This document shows positions 36,404-46,092 of a stretch of DNA of 64,000 bases, piece after piece; within the stretch, counting starts at the first letter, position 1; each line of letters begins with the position of its first letter. The DNA lies in the NCBI RefSeq assembly GCF_026966905.1, contig NZ_JAPUBN010000006.1:124001-188000 (forward strand), written 5' to 3'. The notes under the pieces were generated by a model. That model did not search any database, had not been told where the DNA came from, and saw only the letters and a list, made by a program, of their open reading frames with translations. Made by a program: the position numbers and the translations under genes. This stretch comes from Marinomonas phaeophyticola. Lineage in GTDB: Bacteria > Pseudomonadota > Gammaproteobacteria > Pseudomonadales > Marinomonadaceae.

Positions 36404-37039
36404 TCTCTAATTTTTACTTTGTAAATTCAAGCATAAGCTGACATAGACTATTTTTAGGTTGTTATTTAGTTACAACTTACAGGATAGTGGTATGTACAAT
36501 CGCAACCTTCGCAACCTTCGCAACCTTCGCAACCTTCGTAAGCCCAGCCCTAGCAAAACTATCTTTAAATTCTCCATCCAAAAGAATGCTGGCACAGTCA
36601 TGTGCGAAAGCGCTCTAAAATTTGATGACTGTTATCACCTAGAACATTCTTCATCAATCGTAGTGTGCTTTTTTAGGTGCTAGGTTGTCAGGAGGTCTTT
36701 GAGTGAGCTTTTGTGTAGATCTATTTTCGATATTATCCATAGATAACTTTTTAAAAAATAAAATGGTAAATTATTTATTGTTTTTATCTTATTTGTTTTG
36801 AATATGTGTGCTCGATTGGATCAACTGCCGCAATCACTAATATGCCGATATCAATGTGTTTCTGAGCTGTCTATTGCAGATTGTTTTATTCGCTTTTTGC
36901 AGGTTTTGGTGGCGACCCTGTTGATTAATAGCTTAAATTAATTGCTTTACACCTAAAAATGCTAATGCGGACCTTATTGTATCAATAGTAATTCATTATC
37001 ACTGTGGTGATGAATAGTTGGATTGATGGATTATTGCTA
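36404..37039. other. Intergenic region between ffs and the 37.0 kb membrane protein
   Basis: About 630 bases without a convincing gene. Apart from the 9-bp tandem repeat at 36501-36538 I see nothing defined. Short open frames (for example ATG 36804, about 47 codons) have no good ribosome site or family match. Confidence 0.5.
36501..36538. repeat. 9-bp tandem repeat, four copies
   Basis: The unit CGCAACCTT is present four times without a change (36501-36536), followed by CG. The period is a multiple of three. A small open frame across it would read R-N-L repeats, but I do not treat it as a gene. Length variation between strains is likely. Confidence 0.8.
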
Positions 37040-37399
37040 CTATTCTAGATTAAGTTGAATTAAGGTGATGCTGTATTGAAGAATGCAGGCAATCAGAGTC
37101 GCTAAAGCGATCAGTGTGAGTGCTTTTACATGCTTATTGTTGCTAATCTTCTGTTGGTAATACTGGGTTAATGAGAGTGCTACTATGATAGTTGATAGTC
37201 CAGAGGCTAGTGACATTTTCCCCCAGAAGTGATGTAAGTTTTGGCTTGCATACCAAGTAATATTCCAAAATGCAATGGCGAGTACTAGATACAATAGAAG
37301 GGTTTCGATCTTGCTATAGGTACTGAGTTTAATTGGTGCGCGATTTTTAACGCTTAATAGAAGGGTTAAAATCATAACTATGTCTGTCACAATGCCCAT
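37040..37399 (-). CDS. Hypothetical four-helix membrane protein
   Basis: A 119-residue protein with four likely membrane helices at about residues 2-17, 33-51, 62-81 and 92-113. The loops are short and polar, with WYASQNLHHFWGKM between helices 2 and 3. I recognise no family. The ATG is at 37399, and a long intergenic region separates it from ffs. It is downstream of leuA on the same strand but beyond the leuA terminator. The regular helix spacing supports a real gene, though no homologue is recognised. Confidence 0.55.
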   Translation of the reverse strand: MGIVTDIVMILTLLLSVKNRAPIKLSTYSKIETLLLYLVLAIAFWNITWYASQNLHHFWGKMSLASGLSTIIVALSLTQYYQQKISNNKHVKALTLIALATLIACILQYSITLIQLNLE

Positions 37400-37454
37400 T
37401 TTTCTGATTCCCTTTAGATGTTGTATGATAAGACAGTAAATTCAGTAAGTGGTT

Positions 37455-37487
37455 CATAAAAAAAGCCGCTTTTTTGAAGCGGCTTTT
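37455..37487 (-). terminator. Terminator after leuA
   Basis: On the minus strand AAAAGCCGCTT and AAGCGGCTTTT form an 11-bp stem with a five-base loop, followed by seven T, 29 bases past the leuA stop. Confidence 0.9.
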
Positions 37488-37515
37488 GAGTCGTTGTGCC
37501 TAGAATGTATTGAGG

Positions 37516-39189
37516 TTAAGCGGCGTTGCTTTCATTCTTATGAGTTACAAACTGGTTTACCGTTGCCAATATGGCTTGGATTGAAGCGGAAACGATATCA
37601 GCGTCAATTGCTACCCCATTATAACGGTCGCCATTGATGTTCATTTGAATGTATGCAATGGCGTTTGAATCGCTGCCTATAGTAAGTGCGTGTTCAGAGT
37701 ATTGAGTCACATCCATGCGGATATCAAATTGCTTGGCGAGGGCGTTTGCAAATGCCGAGATCGTGCCGTTGCCTTCACCTGAAATACTGATTGTTGTATC
37801 GACTGAAGTAATGTCGGCTCGGATGCTGTCGCCACCATCTTTTTGCAATTCATAACGGCCTAGGGCATAAGGCGCTGAGCCAGTAATGTAAGTGCTTTCA
37901 AATAAGGACTTCATTGACTCGGTGGTTATTACTCCACCATCTTCTTCTGCAAATTTTTGGATGATAGGGCTAAATTCCACTTGTAACCAGCGAGGCAATG
38001 ACAAACCGTATTCTTGCTCAAGACTGTAGGCAATGCCACCTTTACCTGATTGGCTGTTAACTCGGATAACTTCTTGATAGCTTCGGCCAACATCTCTTGG
38101 ATCAATAGGCAAGTAAGCCACATCCCAAGGTTTGTCATCAGTTTGGTTATCCAAGCATTTTTTAATAGCGTCTTGGTGTGAGCCAGAAAATGCTGTAAAC
38201 ACTAATTCGCCAGCATAAGGATGACGTGGATGAACAGGAAGTTGGGTGCAAGATTGAACAACGCTGACGATACGATCCATATTGCCTAATTGCAGTTGTG
38301 GGTCAACCCCTTGGCTATACATGTTCATTGCCATTGTAACGATACACATATTGCCTGTGCGCTCACCGTTACCTAGCATGGTGCCTTCAATGCGGTCCGC
38401 ACCAGCCATTAAACCAAGTTCAGCGGCTGCTACGCCACAGCCACGATCGTTGTGCGTGTGTAAGCTAATAATCAAGGATTCGCGATTGTTTACTTCGCGA
38501 CAGAACCATTCGATTTGATCTGCAAAGCGATTTGGTGTTGTTACTTCAACGGTTGCGGGCAAGTTGATTATTATCTTTTTCTCAGGAGTTGGTTTCCATA
38601 CATCAGCGACAGCATTCACTACTTCAACGGCGTAATCTGTTTCTGTGCCTGTGAAGCTTTCTGGTGAGTATTGGAAGACCCATTCTGTTTCCGGATGCTT
38701 TAAGGCATGTTCTTGAACGCATTTAGCGCCATTAACGGCGATATCAATTATGCCTTGCTTGTCTAAACGAAAAACTTGTTCTCGTTGTGTTTTAGATGTT
38801 GAGTTATAAACGTGAACAATGGCTTTTTTTGCGCCTTTCAAGGACTCGTATGTACGTGCAATAAGTTCCGGTCTGGCCTGTGTTAATACTTGAATATACA
38901 CATCGTCAGGCACTTCAGTTTCTTCTATGATCCAGCGTACAAAATCAAAATCCAGTTGCGATGCCGCTGGAAAGCCGACTTCAATTTCTTTAAAGCCAAC
39001 GTCAAGTAGCATTTTGAACATGACTTTTTTCTGCTCAACCGTCATTGGTTCAACAAGTGCTTGGTTGCCGTCTCTTAGGTCAACGCTCGCCCAAGTTGGT
39101 GCTTGGGTAATTTCTTTATCAGGCCAAGTACGGTTGGTAATCTGTACTGGTTGAAAAGGGGTGTACTTAGTATGGGTAAATACTGTCAT
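37516..39189 (-). CDS. leuA: 2-isopropylmalate synthase
   Basis: LeuA condenses 2-oxoisovalerate with acetyl-CoA, the first step of leucine synthesis. The 557-residue protein is the longer type, with the N-terminal metal-binding VDLRDGNQALVEPM and LHTHNDRGCG. ATVEVTTPNRFADQ is also typical of this form. The C-terminal regulatory domain (FDIRMDVTQYSEHALTIGSD) should bind leucine for feedback. It is a single gene that ends at a strong terminator. A cluster of TGTATCATT-like repeats lies upstream, next to a divergent Lrp-type regulator. Confidence 0.97.
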   Translation of the reverse strand: MTVFTHTKYTPFQPVQITNRTWPDKEITQAPTWASVDLRDGNQALVEPMTVEQKKVMFKMLLDVGFKEIEVGFPAASQLDFDFVRWIIEETEVPDDVYIQVLTQARPELIARTYESLKGAKKAIVHVYNSTSKTQREQVFRLDKQGIIDIAVNGAKCVQEHALKHPETEWVFQYSPESFTGTETDYAVEVVNAVADVWKPTPEKKIIINLPATVEVTTPNRFADQIEWFCREVNNRESLIISLHTHNDRGCGVAAAELGLMAGADRIEGTMLGNGERTGNMCIVTMAMNMYSQGVDPQLQLGNMDRIVSVVQSCTQLPVHPRHPYAGELVFTAFSGSHQDAIKKCLDNQTDDKPWDVAYLPIDPRDVGRSYQEVIRVNSQSGKGGIAYSLEQEYGLSLPRWLQVEFSPIIQKFAEEDGGVITTESMKSLFESTYITGSAPYALGRYELQKDGGDSIRADITSVDTTISISGEGNGTISAFANALAKQFDIRMDVTQYSEHALTIGSDSNAIAYIQMNINGDRYNGVAIDADIVSASIQAILATVNQFVTHKNESNAA

Positions 39190-39230
39190 GTCTCGTCCTC
39201 AAAAGTGCGGTATGCGCTTACTTATTATGT

Positions 39231-39269
39231 TGTATCATTGGTTGTATGATTCGATAAACAAATGATACA
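39231..39269. promoter_or_regulatory. Repeat cluster in the leuA/Lrp-type regulator intergenic region
   Basis: TGTATCATT (39231-39239), TGTATGATT (39243-39251) and the inverted AATGATACA (39261-39269) lie between leuA and the Lrp-type gene. The first and last arms are perfect inverted repeats, and the direct pair is 12 bases apart. The position suits an operator for the divergent regulator. Confidence 0.5.
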
Positions 39270-39371
39270 TAATTTTAGGGAGTAATAAATTGCGTTTTTA
39301 TGGTTAAAACACTTTATTTGCGCAATTATATGGCTGACAATCTATTTTTGTTGAAATTTTTAGGTGTTCAT

Positions 39372-39851
39372 ATGAATTTAGATAGAATTGATATTCGGAT
39401 TTTGACAGAAATACAGCAAGATTCTAATTTAACTAACCAAGAGTTAGCGGATCGTGTCGGCTTATCTCCTTCTCCTTGTTTAAGGCGAATGAAGGCATTA
39501 GAAGAGTCAGGGATAATAGATCGAAGTGTGACTTTACTGAACCAAAGAAAGCTTGGATTAACCCTCACCGTGTTTATTCAGATTAGCATGGACAGGCATA
39601 CTCCAGATCGGTTTGAAGTGTTTGAGTCACTTATGGCCTCTTATCCAGAAGTTAAATCCATAAATCTGGTAACTGGGCAGACTGCCGACTACCTTGTTGA
39701 AGTTGTGGTGGAAGACATGGATAAGTATCAGGAATTTTTACTAGGTCGATTAACTCGAATTGAAGGGGTTACTGGAGTTCATTCGAGCTTTTTATTAAGA
39801 AAGGTGATGGATAGAACATCGCTTCCTTTAGGGCATCTGAAGCAAAAATAA
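39372..39851 (+). CDS. Lrp/AsnC-family transcription regulator
   Basis: A 159-residue Lrp/AsnC protein. The helix-turn-helix is in the first 55 residues ([34 protein letters not shown]). The C-terminal RAM ligand domain has [20 protein letters not shown]. The ATG at 39372 starts at the conserved [11 protein letters not shown], so the upstream extension is not used. It is divergent from leuA with 182 bases between them, which suggests it controls leuA or itself. The ligand is unknown but may be a branched-chain amino acid. Confidence 0.9.
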   Translation: MNLDRIDIRILTEIQQDSNLTNQELADRVGLSPSPCLRRMKALEESGIIDRSVTLLNQRKLGLTLTVFIQISMDRHTPDRFEVFESLMASYPEVKSINLVTGQTADYLVEVVVEDMDKYQEFLLGRLTRIEGVTGVHSSFLLRKVMDRTSLPLGHLKQK

Positions 39852-39948
39852 AGCAAATATTAATGATTTAAACCTGAGTCACTTGAGTTTTGCCTGTTGT
39901 GCCTCAATTATTAGGGGATCGTTTATTTATTATGAGAATAGTTCGTTT

Positions 39949-40566
39949 ATGAATGCATTGACCATTAAGCGTCGAGTAGTTATCCCGATGAGAGCGGGTA
40001 AAGTGATGGCCGAGTTTGTGTCATTTGATGGTGATGATTCAGGAAAAGAGCACATAGCAATATATTGCGAAGGTAAATCACCTGAAAAAGCGCCTGTGCC
40101 TTTAGTAAGGCTTCACTCAGAATGTTTGACCGGTGATGTGTTTGGTTCAGGTCGTTGTGACTGTGGAGAGCAGCTGGATGAGGCCATTGATTTAATTAAT
40201 GAGCAGGGCGGCTATATATTGTATTTAAGGCAGGAAGGGCGAGGTATAGGGCTTTATGCTAAATTAGAAGCCTATGCTTTGCAGGATCAAGGTTATGATA
40301 CCTATCAGGCAAATGAAATGCTTATGCTGCCTGATGATGGTCGAGACTTCTCTGTGGCGGCTGAAATGCTTAAAGCGCTTGATTTGACTGAAATTCGATT
40401 GCTTACGAATAATCCAGATAAGGCCAGTCAGTTAATTAACAATGGCATATTGGTGAAGGAGTTGGTCCCTACTTCTGTTCATGTTAATAAGCATAATCGT
40501 CAGTATTTAGAGACTAAAGCGAAGCGCAAGCACCATACTATTATTTTTGACACTATGAATAAGTAG
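39949..40566 (+). CDS. ribA: GTP cyclohydrolase II
   Basis: RibA opens GTP to start riboflavin synthesis. The 205-residue protein has the zinc motif [20 protein letters not shown] and the GTP motif [14 protein letters not shown]. The length matches a single-domain enzyme without a RibB fusion. The ATG at 39949 begins [14 protein letters not shown]. It follows the Lrp-type gene by 97 bases and converges on the solute-binding protein gene, with two bases between the stops. Confidence 0.96.
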   Translation: MNALTIKRRVVIPMRAGKVMAEFVSFDGDDSGKEHIAIYCEGKSPEKAPVPLVRLHSECLTGDVFGSGRCDCGEQLDEAIDLINEQGGYILYLRQEGRGIGLYAKLEAYALQDQGYDTYQANEMLMLPDDGRDFSVAAEMLKALDLTEIRLLTNNPDKASQLINNGILVKELVPTSVHVNKHNRQYLETKAKRKHHTIIFDTMNK

Positions 40567-40568
40567 TG

Positions 40569-41396
40569 TTAGTTGTGAGAGCTGCTGGTTTTGCCAGTAG
40601 CTTGTTTTGAACACATATCTTCCTCCCAAAGTGTAATTTCATTGTTTGTCTCCTCCTGAAGCCAGCCGCTTATTTTGAGTCGTGAGATTTCGTTTTTATA
40701 AATGTTAACTAATTTGATGGAGGTGTCTTTGTTAGCAACCAACCATAGTGGTCTAGCCAGTTCTGTGATCTCGAAATTCTTCTTAAGCAAAGTGTGGTCA
40801 TAGCCTAAAGAGCAGGCAGCGCCTTTCGCTAAAAAATAAGTTAATGGGACTAGGTCAATTCTTTCAGCATAAAGCATTTTAATGGATGTCTGATAGTTTG
40901 TGGTGTGTGTGATCAACTCAGGTGGGGTGCGGTTGTACTTAAGGAGGGCCTCAAGGTTTGATCCGCTTTGGATGCCTATTAAATACTTATTATCGGCAAT
41001 ATCTTGGAAGTTGTTTATAGGGGGGGTCTTGGTTTCTTTTAAACTGTAGAAAAATTGCGCGTATGGAGAAACTTCAGCAATCCACTGGAATTTTTCTTCT
41101 CTATCGGGTGTTCTTGATATGGAAAAAAAGAGGGTGTTTTTGTGTGTGAGTGCCTCATGCATTGCTCGCTTCCAAGGCATGAAGTTGATGTGTAGAGGAC
41201 CAAGTTCAGGGTGATTTCGATGTATTTCTCTTAGTAATTGAGAGACGTAACCTTTTGCTATGGCGTTTTCTTCGTATTGCACTGGAGGGAATGGTGAGGC
41301 AACAAAGTTTATTTCTGTTCTAGAAAGGCTAGCTTGACTGAAAAGTATGAGGCTGGCATATAGAAATAATTTTGAGATGTATTGCTGCTTTAACAT
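40569..41396 (-). CDS. Periplasmic solute-binding protein, SBP_bac_3-like
   Basis: A 275-residue exported protein with a signal peptide (FLYASLILFSQASLS, cut near residue 25). The rest resembles type 3 extracellular solute-binding proteins (ASPFPPVQYEE at the start, IGIQSGSNLEALL and ELARPLWLVANKDT later). No ABC transporter genes are adjacent, so it may be an orphan binding protein or a sensor-like protein. The ligand is unknown. It lies 62 bases after srmB on the same strand, behind a perfect hairpin. Confidence 0.75.
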   Translation of the reverse strand: MLKQQYISKLFLYASLILFSQASLSRTEINFVASPFPPVQYEENAIAKGYVSQLLREIHRNHPELGPLHINFMPWKRAMHEALTHKNTLFFSISRTPDREEKFQWIAEVSPYAQFFYSLKETKTPPINNFQDIADNKYLIGIQSGSNLEALLKYNRTPPELITHTTNYQTSIKMLYAERIDLVPLTYFLAKGAACSLGYDHTLLKKNFEITELARPLWLVANKDTSIKLVNIYKNEISRLKISGWLQEETNNEITLWEEDMCSKQATGKTSSSHN

Positions 41397-41411
41397 GTAC
41401 CTCTCCTTTGG

Positions 41412-41440
41412 AATGGTGGCAAAAATGGATTGCCACCATT
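41412..41440. terminator. Hairpin between srmB and the solute-binding protein gene
   Basis: AATGGTGGCAA (41412-41422) and TTGCCACCATT (41430-41440) form an 11-bp stem with a 7-base loop, 18 bases past the srmB stop. There is no T run, so it may be an attenuator or RNA-processing hairpin rather than a full terminator. Confidence 0.5.
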
Positions 41441-41458
41441 TGGCTTTGATTCATGGTG

Positions 41459-42733
41459 TTATGAACGAGATTTTGCTTTTGCTCTCTTCCTAGCTTTCTC
41501 TTTGCGCTTCAGTTCTGCTTTTATAACAGATTTTGGCACCGCTTTCGCTTTTTTCTTACCTTTAGTGAGAGAGGCAATTCGTACTTTTTGTTTTGCTTCC
41601 AATCCGGTGATTCTAGAGAATTTAATTGGCGCGAGCATGTATCTTTGAATTTTTTCAATAACCGGTAGGTCGTTGATGTCAATTAAAGAAATACACGTTC
41701 CTGGCTCGCCTTCCCGTGACGCTCTACCTGCCCTATGGATATAAGAGTCGGCCTTTGGAGGTAATCGTAGGTTGATAACGGTATTTATCTCTGGAAGATC
41801 GATTCCTCGAGAAGCAACGTCTGTGGCAACCAATACTTTTAGTCGTCCACGTTTCATTTGTTTTAGGTGTTCACTGCGGTCACTTTGTTTCATGTCGCCA
41901 TGGAGCCCATCACACATAATATTAAGGTTGCGGATTTTTTGAACCCATACATCCACATGATCTCGATTTGAAACAAACAAAACCGCTTGTTTGACATTTT
42001 CGTCACCTAGTATGTGCTCAAGGAAGCGTAACTTGTGTGCGTCATCATCAACACGATAGGCAACTTGTTTTATTTGTTTTGGAACGGTTCTGGATGAGTC
42101 CCCTAGGCGAATATGTTGCGCATCGGCTTTTAGTAATTGAGATGATAGGTGGCCAATTTTTTCACCTTCAAGCGTGGCTGAAAACATCAGTGTTTGATGT
42201 TCTTTGGGCAGTAGTTTTGATAATTTCAGGATTGAGTCAGAAAATCCCATATCCAACATTCTGTCAGCTTCATCGATCACAAAATACGAGACATCAGATA
42301 AATCTAGCCACTTCTTTTCATCAAGCTCAAGTAGCCTTCCTGGCGTTGCAATTAAAATATCGCAATCTTCGCTGAGTTGCTGTTGTTGCATGCCATAGGG
42401 TGTGCCACCAATGATGAGTTGCGAGGTGAAGTTGGTATTTTTTATTAACGATTCTGTGAAGTTATAAATTTGTCTCGCAAGTTCTCTGCTTGGAGCTAAC
42501 ACTAAAATCTTAGGGGCATAAGTGGCTGGCTCATCTCTGTCAAGCAAGTGTTGAATAGCAGGGGCGATAAAGGCTAACGTTTTTCCCGTGCCAGTCGGTG
42601 CGGTTGCTAGAATGTCATCACCATTAAGTGCAGCAGGGATGGCTTCTTCTTGAACCGGTGTAGGTGATGTGAAGCCAAGCTGTTGGATGGCCAGTTCAAT
42701 ATTATTGTCTAAGTCTAAAACGTCAAATGACAT
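41459..42733 (-). CDS. srmB: DEAD-box RNA helicase, SrmB-like
   Basis: A 424-residue DEAD-box helicase. Motif I ATAPTGTGKT, motif II DEAD (VIDEADRMLDMGF), SAT (LMFSATLEG) and motif VI (HRAGRASREGEPG) are all present. The Q motif region is FTSPTPVQEEAIP. The C-terminus is a basic tail (KKAKAVPKSVIKAELKRK), as in SrmB. SrmB acts in assembly of the large ribosomal subunit, but RhlE-like relatives cannot be excluded. It is divergent from the DUF1415 gene. Confidence 0.88.
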   Translation of the reverse strand: MSFDVLDLDNNIELAIQQLGFTSPTPVQEEAIPAALNGDDILATAPTGTGKTLAFIAPAIQHLLDRDEPATYAPKILVLAPSRELARQIYNFTESLIKNTNFTSQLIIGGTPYGMQQQQLSEDCDILIATPGRLLELDEKKWLDLSDVSYFVIDEADRMLDMGFSDSILKLSKLLPKEHQTLMFSATLEGEKIGHLSSQLLKADAQHIRLGDSSRTVPKQIKQVAYRVDDDAHKLRFLEHILGDENVKQAVLFVSNRDHVDVWVQKIRNLNIMCDGLHGDMKQSDRSEHLKQMKRGRLKVLVATDVASRGIDLPEINTVINLRLPPKADSYIHRAGRASREGEPGTCISLIDINDLPVIEKIQRYMLAPIKFSRITGLEAKQKVRIASLTKGKKKAKAVPKSVIKAELKRKEKARKRAKAKSRS

Positions 42734-42957
42734 GTATGGTCTCTATGATAGTTAAGCGTTTCAATAGAGATCTCTTTGACTCTATTGAAAATGAAATTTA
42801 GTGAATAATAACGTTTTTTCAAATGCTTTACATTAAAAGCATGCTATAGAGTGGGTTTGTAGCCCGTTAAAGTAATATCTTCATGGTTTGCGTGGTTAAG
42901 CTTGAGCTTATTTGTTGAGTTTTTTAGAATAGGCGTAACTATTAAGAGAGCATATTT

Positions 42958-43515
42958 ATGCCATTATCAGATGAGTTAGTCACGCAGCAAACCATGAGCT
43001 GGGTTAGAGAGTTTATTGTTGGTTTAAATGTTTGTCCATTTGCAAGGCGAGAGGTTGAGCGAGACTCCATTAGGGTATGTGTTATTCGCTCAAAAAAAGT
43101 AGAGGTGGCTTTAGAAGAGTTGGCGGCTGAAATTGGGTTTCTAGATAACAATGTTGAAACTGAAACAACCTTATTGGTCTTCCCTACCTTGTTTAAAGGG
43201 TTCTTTCAATATCTTGATTTTGTTAGCTTGGCAGAGGATTTGATGTTTGAGCAAGAATGCGAAGGAATTTATCAACTGGCAACGTTTCATCCCGATTATT
43301 GTTTTTCAGGTGCCGAACCGGATGATGTATCTAATTATACCAACCGCTCCCCTTACCCAATGCTGCATATATTAAGAGAAGAGAGTGTTGAAAAAGCCAT
43401 CGAGTTTTACGGTGATACAAGCACTATTCCTGATGCAAATATTGAGAAAATGATTGAGACCGGAGCGGATTCTATAGACAAAATTATCAGCAAATGCATG
43501 AAGGTAGAAACTTAA
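42958..43515 (+). CDS. DUF1415 family protein
   Basis: A 185-residue protein matching DUF1415. VREFIVGLNVCPFARREVE near the start and the segments HPDYCFSGAEPDDVSNYTNR and SPYPMLHILRE in the middle are typical. It is soluble with no signal. The conserved Cys and His residues might bind metal, but no function is known. It is divergent from srmB. Confidence 0.88.
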   Translation: MPLSDELVTQQTMSWVREFIVGLNVCPFARREVERDSIRVCVIRSKKVEVALEELAAEIGFLDNNVETETTLLVFPTLFKGFFQYLDFVSLAEDLMFEQECEGIYQLATFHPDYCFSGAEPDDVSNYTNRSPYPMLHILREESVEKAIEFYGDTSTIPDANIEKMIETGADSIDKIISKCMKVET

Positions 43516-43627
43516 TGATTTATACGCTTCATTTTCTTACCAAGTGACGTATAGTGAGTGCCTTGTAAATTAAGCATTCTATATGCTTATAACGCAGTAA
43601 AGATTAATTACCTTAGCCGGAGATTTC

Positions 43628-44463
43628 ATGGCCGTAAGTATTGGACAGCTAAACACGCTTGTTGTCGTTAAAGAAAAAGATTTTGGATTTTATTTGGATG
43701 GGGAGCAGTTGGGTGAAATCCTGCTTCCTAAGCGTTACATACCTAAAGGTAAGCGCGTTGGTGATGATATTGAGGTGTTTATTTATCTTGATTCAAGTGA
43801 TCAATTAATTGCAACAACGGAAACGCCTAAAGTAAAAGTAGGGGAGTTTGCGGGTTTAACCGCCGTTGCGGTAAATCATGTTGGTGCATTTTTTGATTGG
43901 GGGTTGCCAAAAGATTTGTTGGTCCCCTTTAGTCAACAAAAAATACGTGTAGAAGAAGGTGAAACCCACCTATTGTTTGTGTATTTAGATCATGATACCA
44001 ATCGAATTGTTGCCACGACAAAAGTAGATGCTTTGCTTAATCGCGAAGAAATACCTTATCGAACGGGTGATAAAGTGAAAGCCATTATTGGCGATAAAAC
44101 GGATATTGGTTTTAAGTGTATAATTGATGATTGTTTTTGGGGGTGCTATTTTTCCAAGACGCTTTCAGGCAGTTGAAGAAGGGTGAAGAAGTTTCAGCCT
44201 TTATTAAGCGTGTCCGAGATGATGGTAAAATCGACATTAGTTTACAAGAAGTTGGCTATAAAAAAGTAAAGGGTATTCTGGATGATATTTTAGACTACCT
44301 TGACGCTCAAGGTGGAGAAATGTCGATTACGGATAAAAGTAGTCCAGAAACCATTTATGCGGTTTTTAAAGTAAGTAAAGCGACCTTTAAAAAAGCCATT
44401 GGCGCCTTGTATAAAGAAAAGAAAATTTCTTTATCTCCAGGGAAAGTGACTCGTACAAAATAG
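43628..44463 (+). CDS. cvfB: CvfB/YitL-like S1 RNA-binding protein, frameshifted near 44141
   Basis: A CvfB-type protein with S1 RNA-binding domains and a C-terminal winged helix. The first frame (from 43628) has GEILLPKRYIPKG and HVGAFFDWGLPKDLLVPF. The frame is lost at the G5 run 44139-44143. Adding one G gives FWGVLFFQDAFRQLKKG, which is the family's conserved core, and the protein reaches the usual 278 residues. The second frame continues RVRDDGKIDISLQEVGYKK and a winged helix (AVFKVSKATFKKAIGAL). Members affect virulence and RNA regulation in some bacteria. Confidence 0.85.
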
Positions 44464-44535
44464 TATTGGCTGTGTATTTTGTAAGGAAGCATTGAGCCGA
44501 ACTTAATATTAAATAATAGTATGCGGAAGGATTCG

Positions 44536-45471
44536 TTATATGTGAGTTACTTGTTCAAAAAAAGTGTTTTGAATAGGTAGCTCAACATTGATTTTTTTTG
44601 CTTCATTGATAAAGAACCCCGATATAAAGTCAATTTCGGTTTGTCTTTGATGGCGTACATCCTCAAGCATGGACGATTTGTTTTTAGCTGTTTTCTTCGC
44701 TACATCAAATACGATCTCAGTGAGCGACTCTTGGGTTATTGTTAAATACTTAATCGATGGGTTGTTTTGTATGAAACCTGGGCGCTTTAGCAGATTGAAC
44801 AACTCTTCAATAGCTAATAATGCTTGTTCGTTAAGGGGTTTCATAAGAAGTGTGCCGTTTGTTACTTGATTTATAGCGGTTAAGGGGTTGATAACGGCAT
44901 TGATGATGGCTTTGATGAGCACCTTCGCCATGATGTTTTTTTCTAAAAATGATTGGAGTGCAAGTGGGAGGGTGTGGCTTTGATTGTATTTTTCTTCAAA
45001 AAAGCCAAAGGCACTGGTGCCTTCTCCGGTTTTTTCAACTTTCGAGTGGCTGTGCTTTAACGCGCCCTCGGAGGTTGTTCCTACTACGAGTACATGTTTT
45101 TTGATTAGGGATGTTTGAATTGTGGCCTGTACGCCTATGCCATTGCATAATGAAATGACAAATGCATCGTTCGACAGTTGTTGCTTTATTTGATCGTATG
45201 CGGCAAGTTGATCGAATGCTTTGGTACATATTAGGACTTGGTTGAATTGTCTATTTCCTGGATTGCTAGCAAGCTCGTATGGGGTTGAATGTTGTATTTC
45301 CAGTGTGGTGATCTTCGTTCCATCAATTAGATCGATTGTGTGTTTACCTACTTTATGTCTATTTATTAAGATCACCTTGTGACCAGCTAGCTGCAGTTTA
45401 CAAGCCCACAGTAGTCCGATAGCGCCAGCGCCAATAATAAGCCAAGTTGTAGAGTCTGTCTGGAATGTCAT
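44536..45471 (-). CDS. panE: 2-dehydropantoate 2-reductase
   Basis: PanE reduces ketopantoate to pantoate with NADPH on the way to coenzyme A. The 311-residue protein starts with a Rossmann motif, WLIIGAGAIGLLWACKL. Conserved VLIKAIINAVINPLTAI and SMLEDVRHQRQTEIDFISGF are present. It lies divergently from yajQ. Several paralogues exist in many genomes, so the substrate is likely but not certain. Confidence 0.9.
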   Translation of the reverse strand: MTFQTDSTTWLIIGAGAIGLLWACKLQLAGHKVILINRHKVGKHTIDLIDGTKITTLEIQHSTPYELASNPGNRQFNQVLICTKAFDQLAAYDQIKQQLSNDAFVISLCNGIGVQATIQTSLIKKHVLVVGTTSEGALKHSHSKVEKTGEGTSAFGFFEEKYNQSHTLPLALQSFLEKNIMAKVLIKAIINAVINPLTAINQVTNGTLLMKPLNEQALLAIEELFNLLKRPGFIQNNPSIKYLTITQESLTEIVFDVAKKTAKNKSSMLEDVRHQRQTEIDFISGFFINEAKKINVELPIQNTFFEQVTHI

Positions 45472-45552
45472 TTTTTACTAAATAATGTTGATTGAGTAGA
45501 ATTGCTGGTATTATTACCAAAATTTTTTTGAAAAGCGAATTAGGAGATAAGT

Positions 45553-46038
45553 ATGCCTTCATTTGACGTTGTGTCTGAATTAGATTGGCACGAAGTAACA
45601 AATGCGGTTGATCAAGCAAGTCGTGAGATTGTTACACGTTATGACTTTAAAGGGGTTAATGCGAGTTACGAAATTAAAGAAAAAGAAAGTATTATGATGG
45701 AAGCTCAAGCTGAGCAACATTTGAAGCAAATGATTGATATTTTGTTTCAAAAAATGGTAAAGCGAGGGATTGATCTAAAGTCTTTAGAGCGTGGAAAAGT
45801 CGTTGCGGCCAACCTAAGGTCTACTCAAGCTATCACAGTCAAAGAAGGAATTGAGCAGGCTGAGGCAAAAAAAATCGTAAAAATAATTAAAGACAGTAAA
45901 GCAAAGGTACAGGCTCAAGTTCAAGGGGATCAATTACGTATTACCGGCAAAAAACGTGATGATTTGCAAGAAGTGATGGCTATATTGCGGGCTGCAGATC
46001 TCGATATTCCAGTGCAATTTACGAATTTTCGCGATTAG
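45553..46038 (+). CDS. yajQ: YajQ family nucleotide-binding protein
   Basis: A 161-residue YajQ family protein. MPSFDVVSELDWHEVTNAVD at the start, VTRYDFKGVNASYE and the ending LDIPVQFTNFRD are all characteristic. YajQ proteins bind nucleotides, with reports of cyclic-di-GMP binding and roles in gene regulation. It is cytoplasmic, with two similar domains. It is convergent with the atl gene. Confidence 0.95.
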   Translation: MPSFDVVSELDWHEVTNAVDQASREIVTRYDFKGVNASYEIKEKESIMMEAQAEQHLKQMIDILFQKMVKRGIDLKSLERGKVVAANLRSTQAITVKEGIEQAEAKKIVKIIKDSKAKVQAQVQGDQLRITGKKRDDLQEVMAILRAADLDIPVQFTNFRD

Positions 46039-46092
46039 TTATTTAGTTTTAGTTACTTGGTTAGAATGTAAGTTTGTTTGTGCTGGTTTGAG

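Noticed and set aside
36459..36683. Possible 74-codon gene over the 9-bp repeat
   Set aside because: No convincing ribosome site, and the product is mostly R-N-L repeats and Cys-rich noise.
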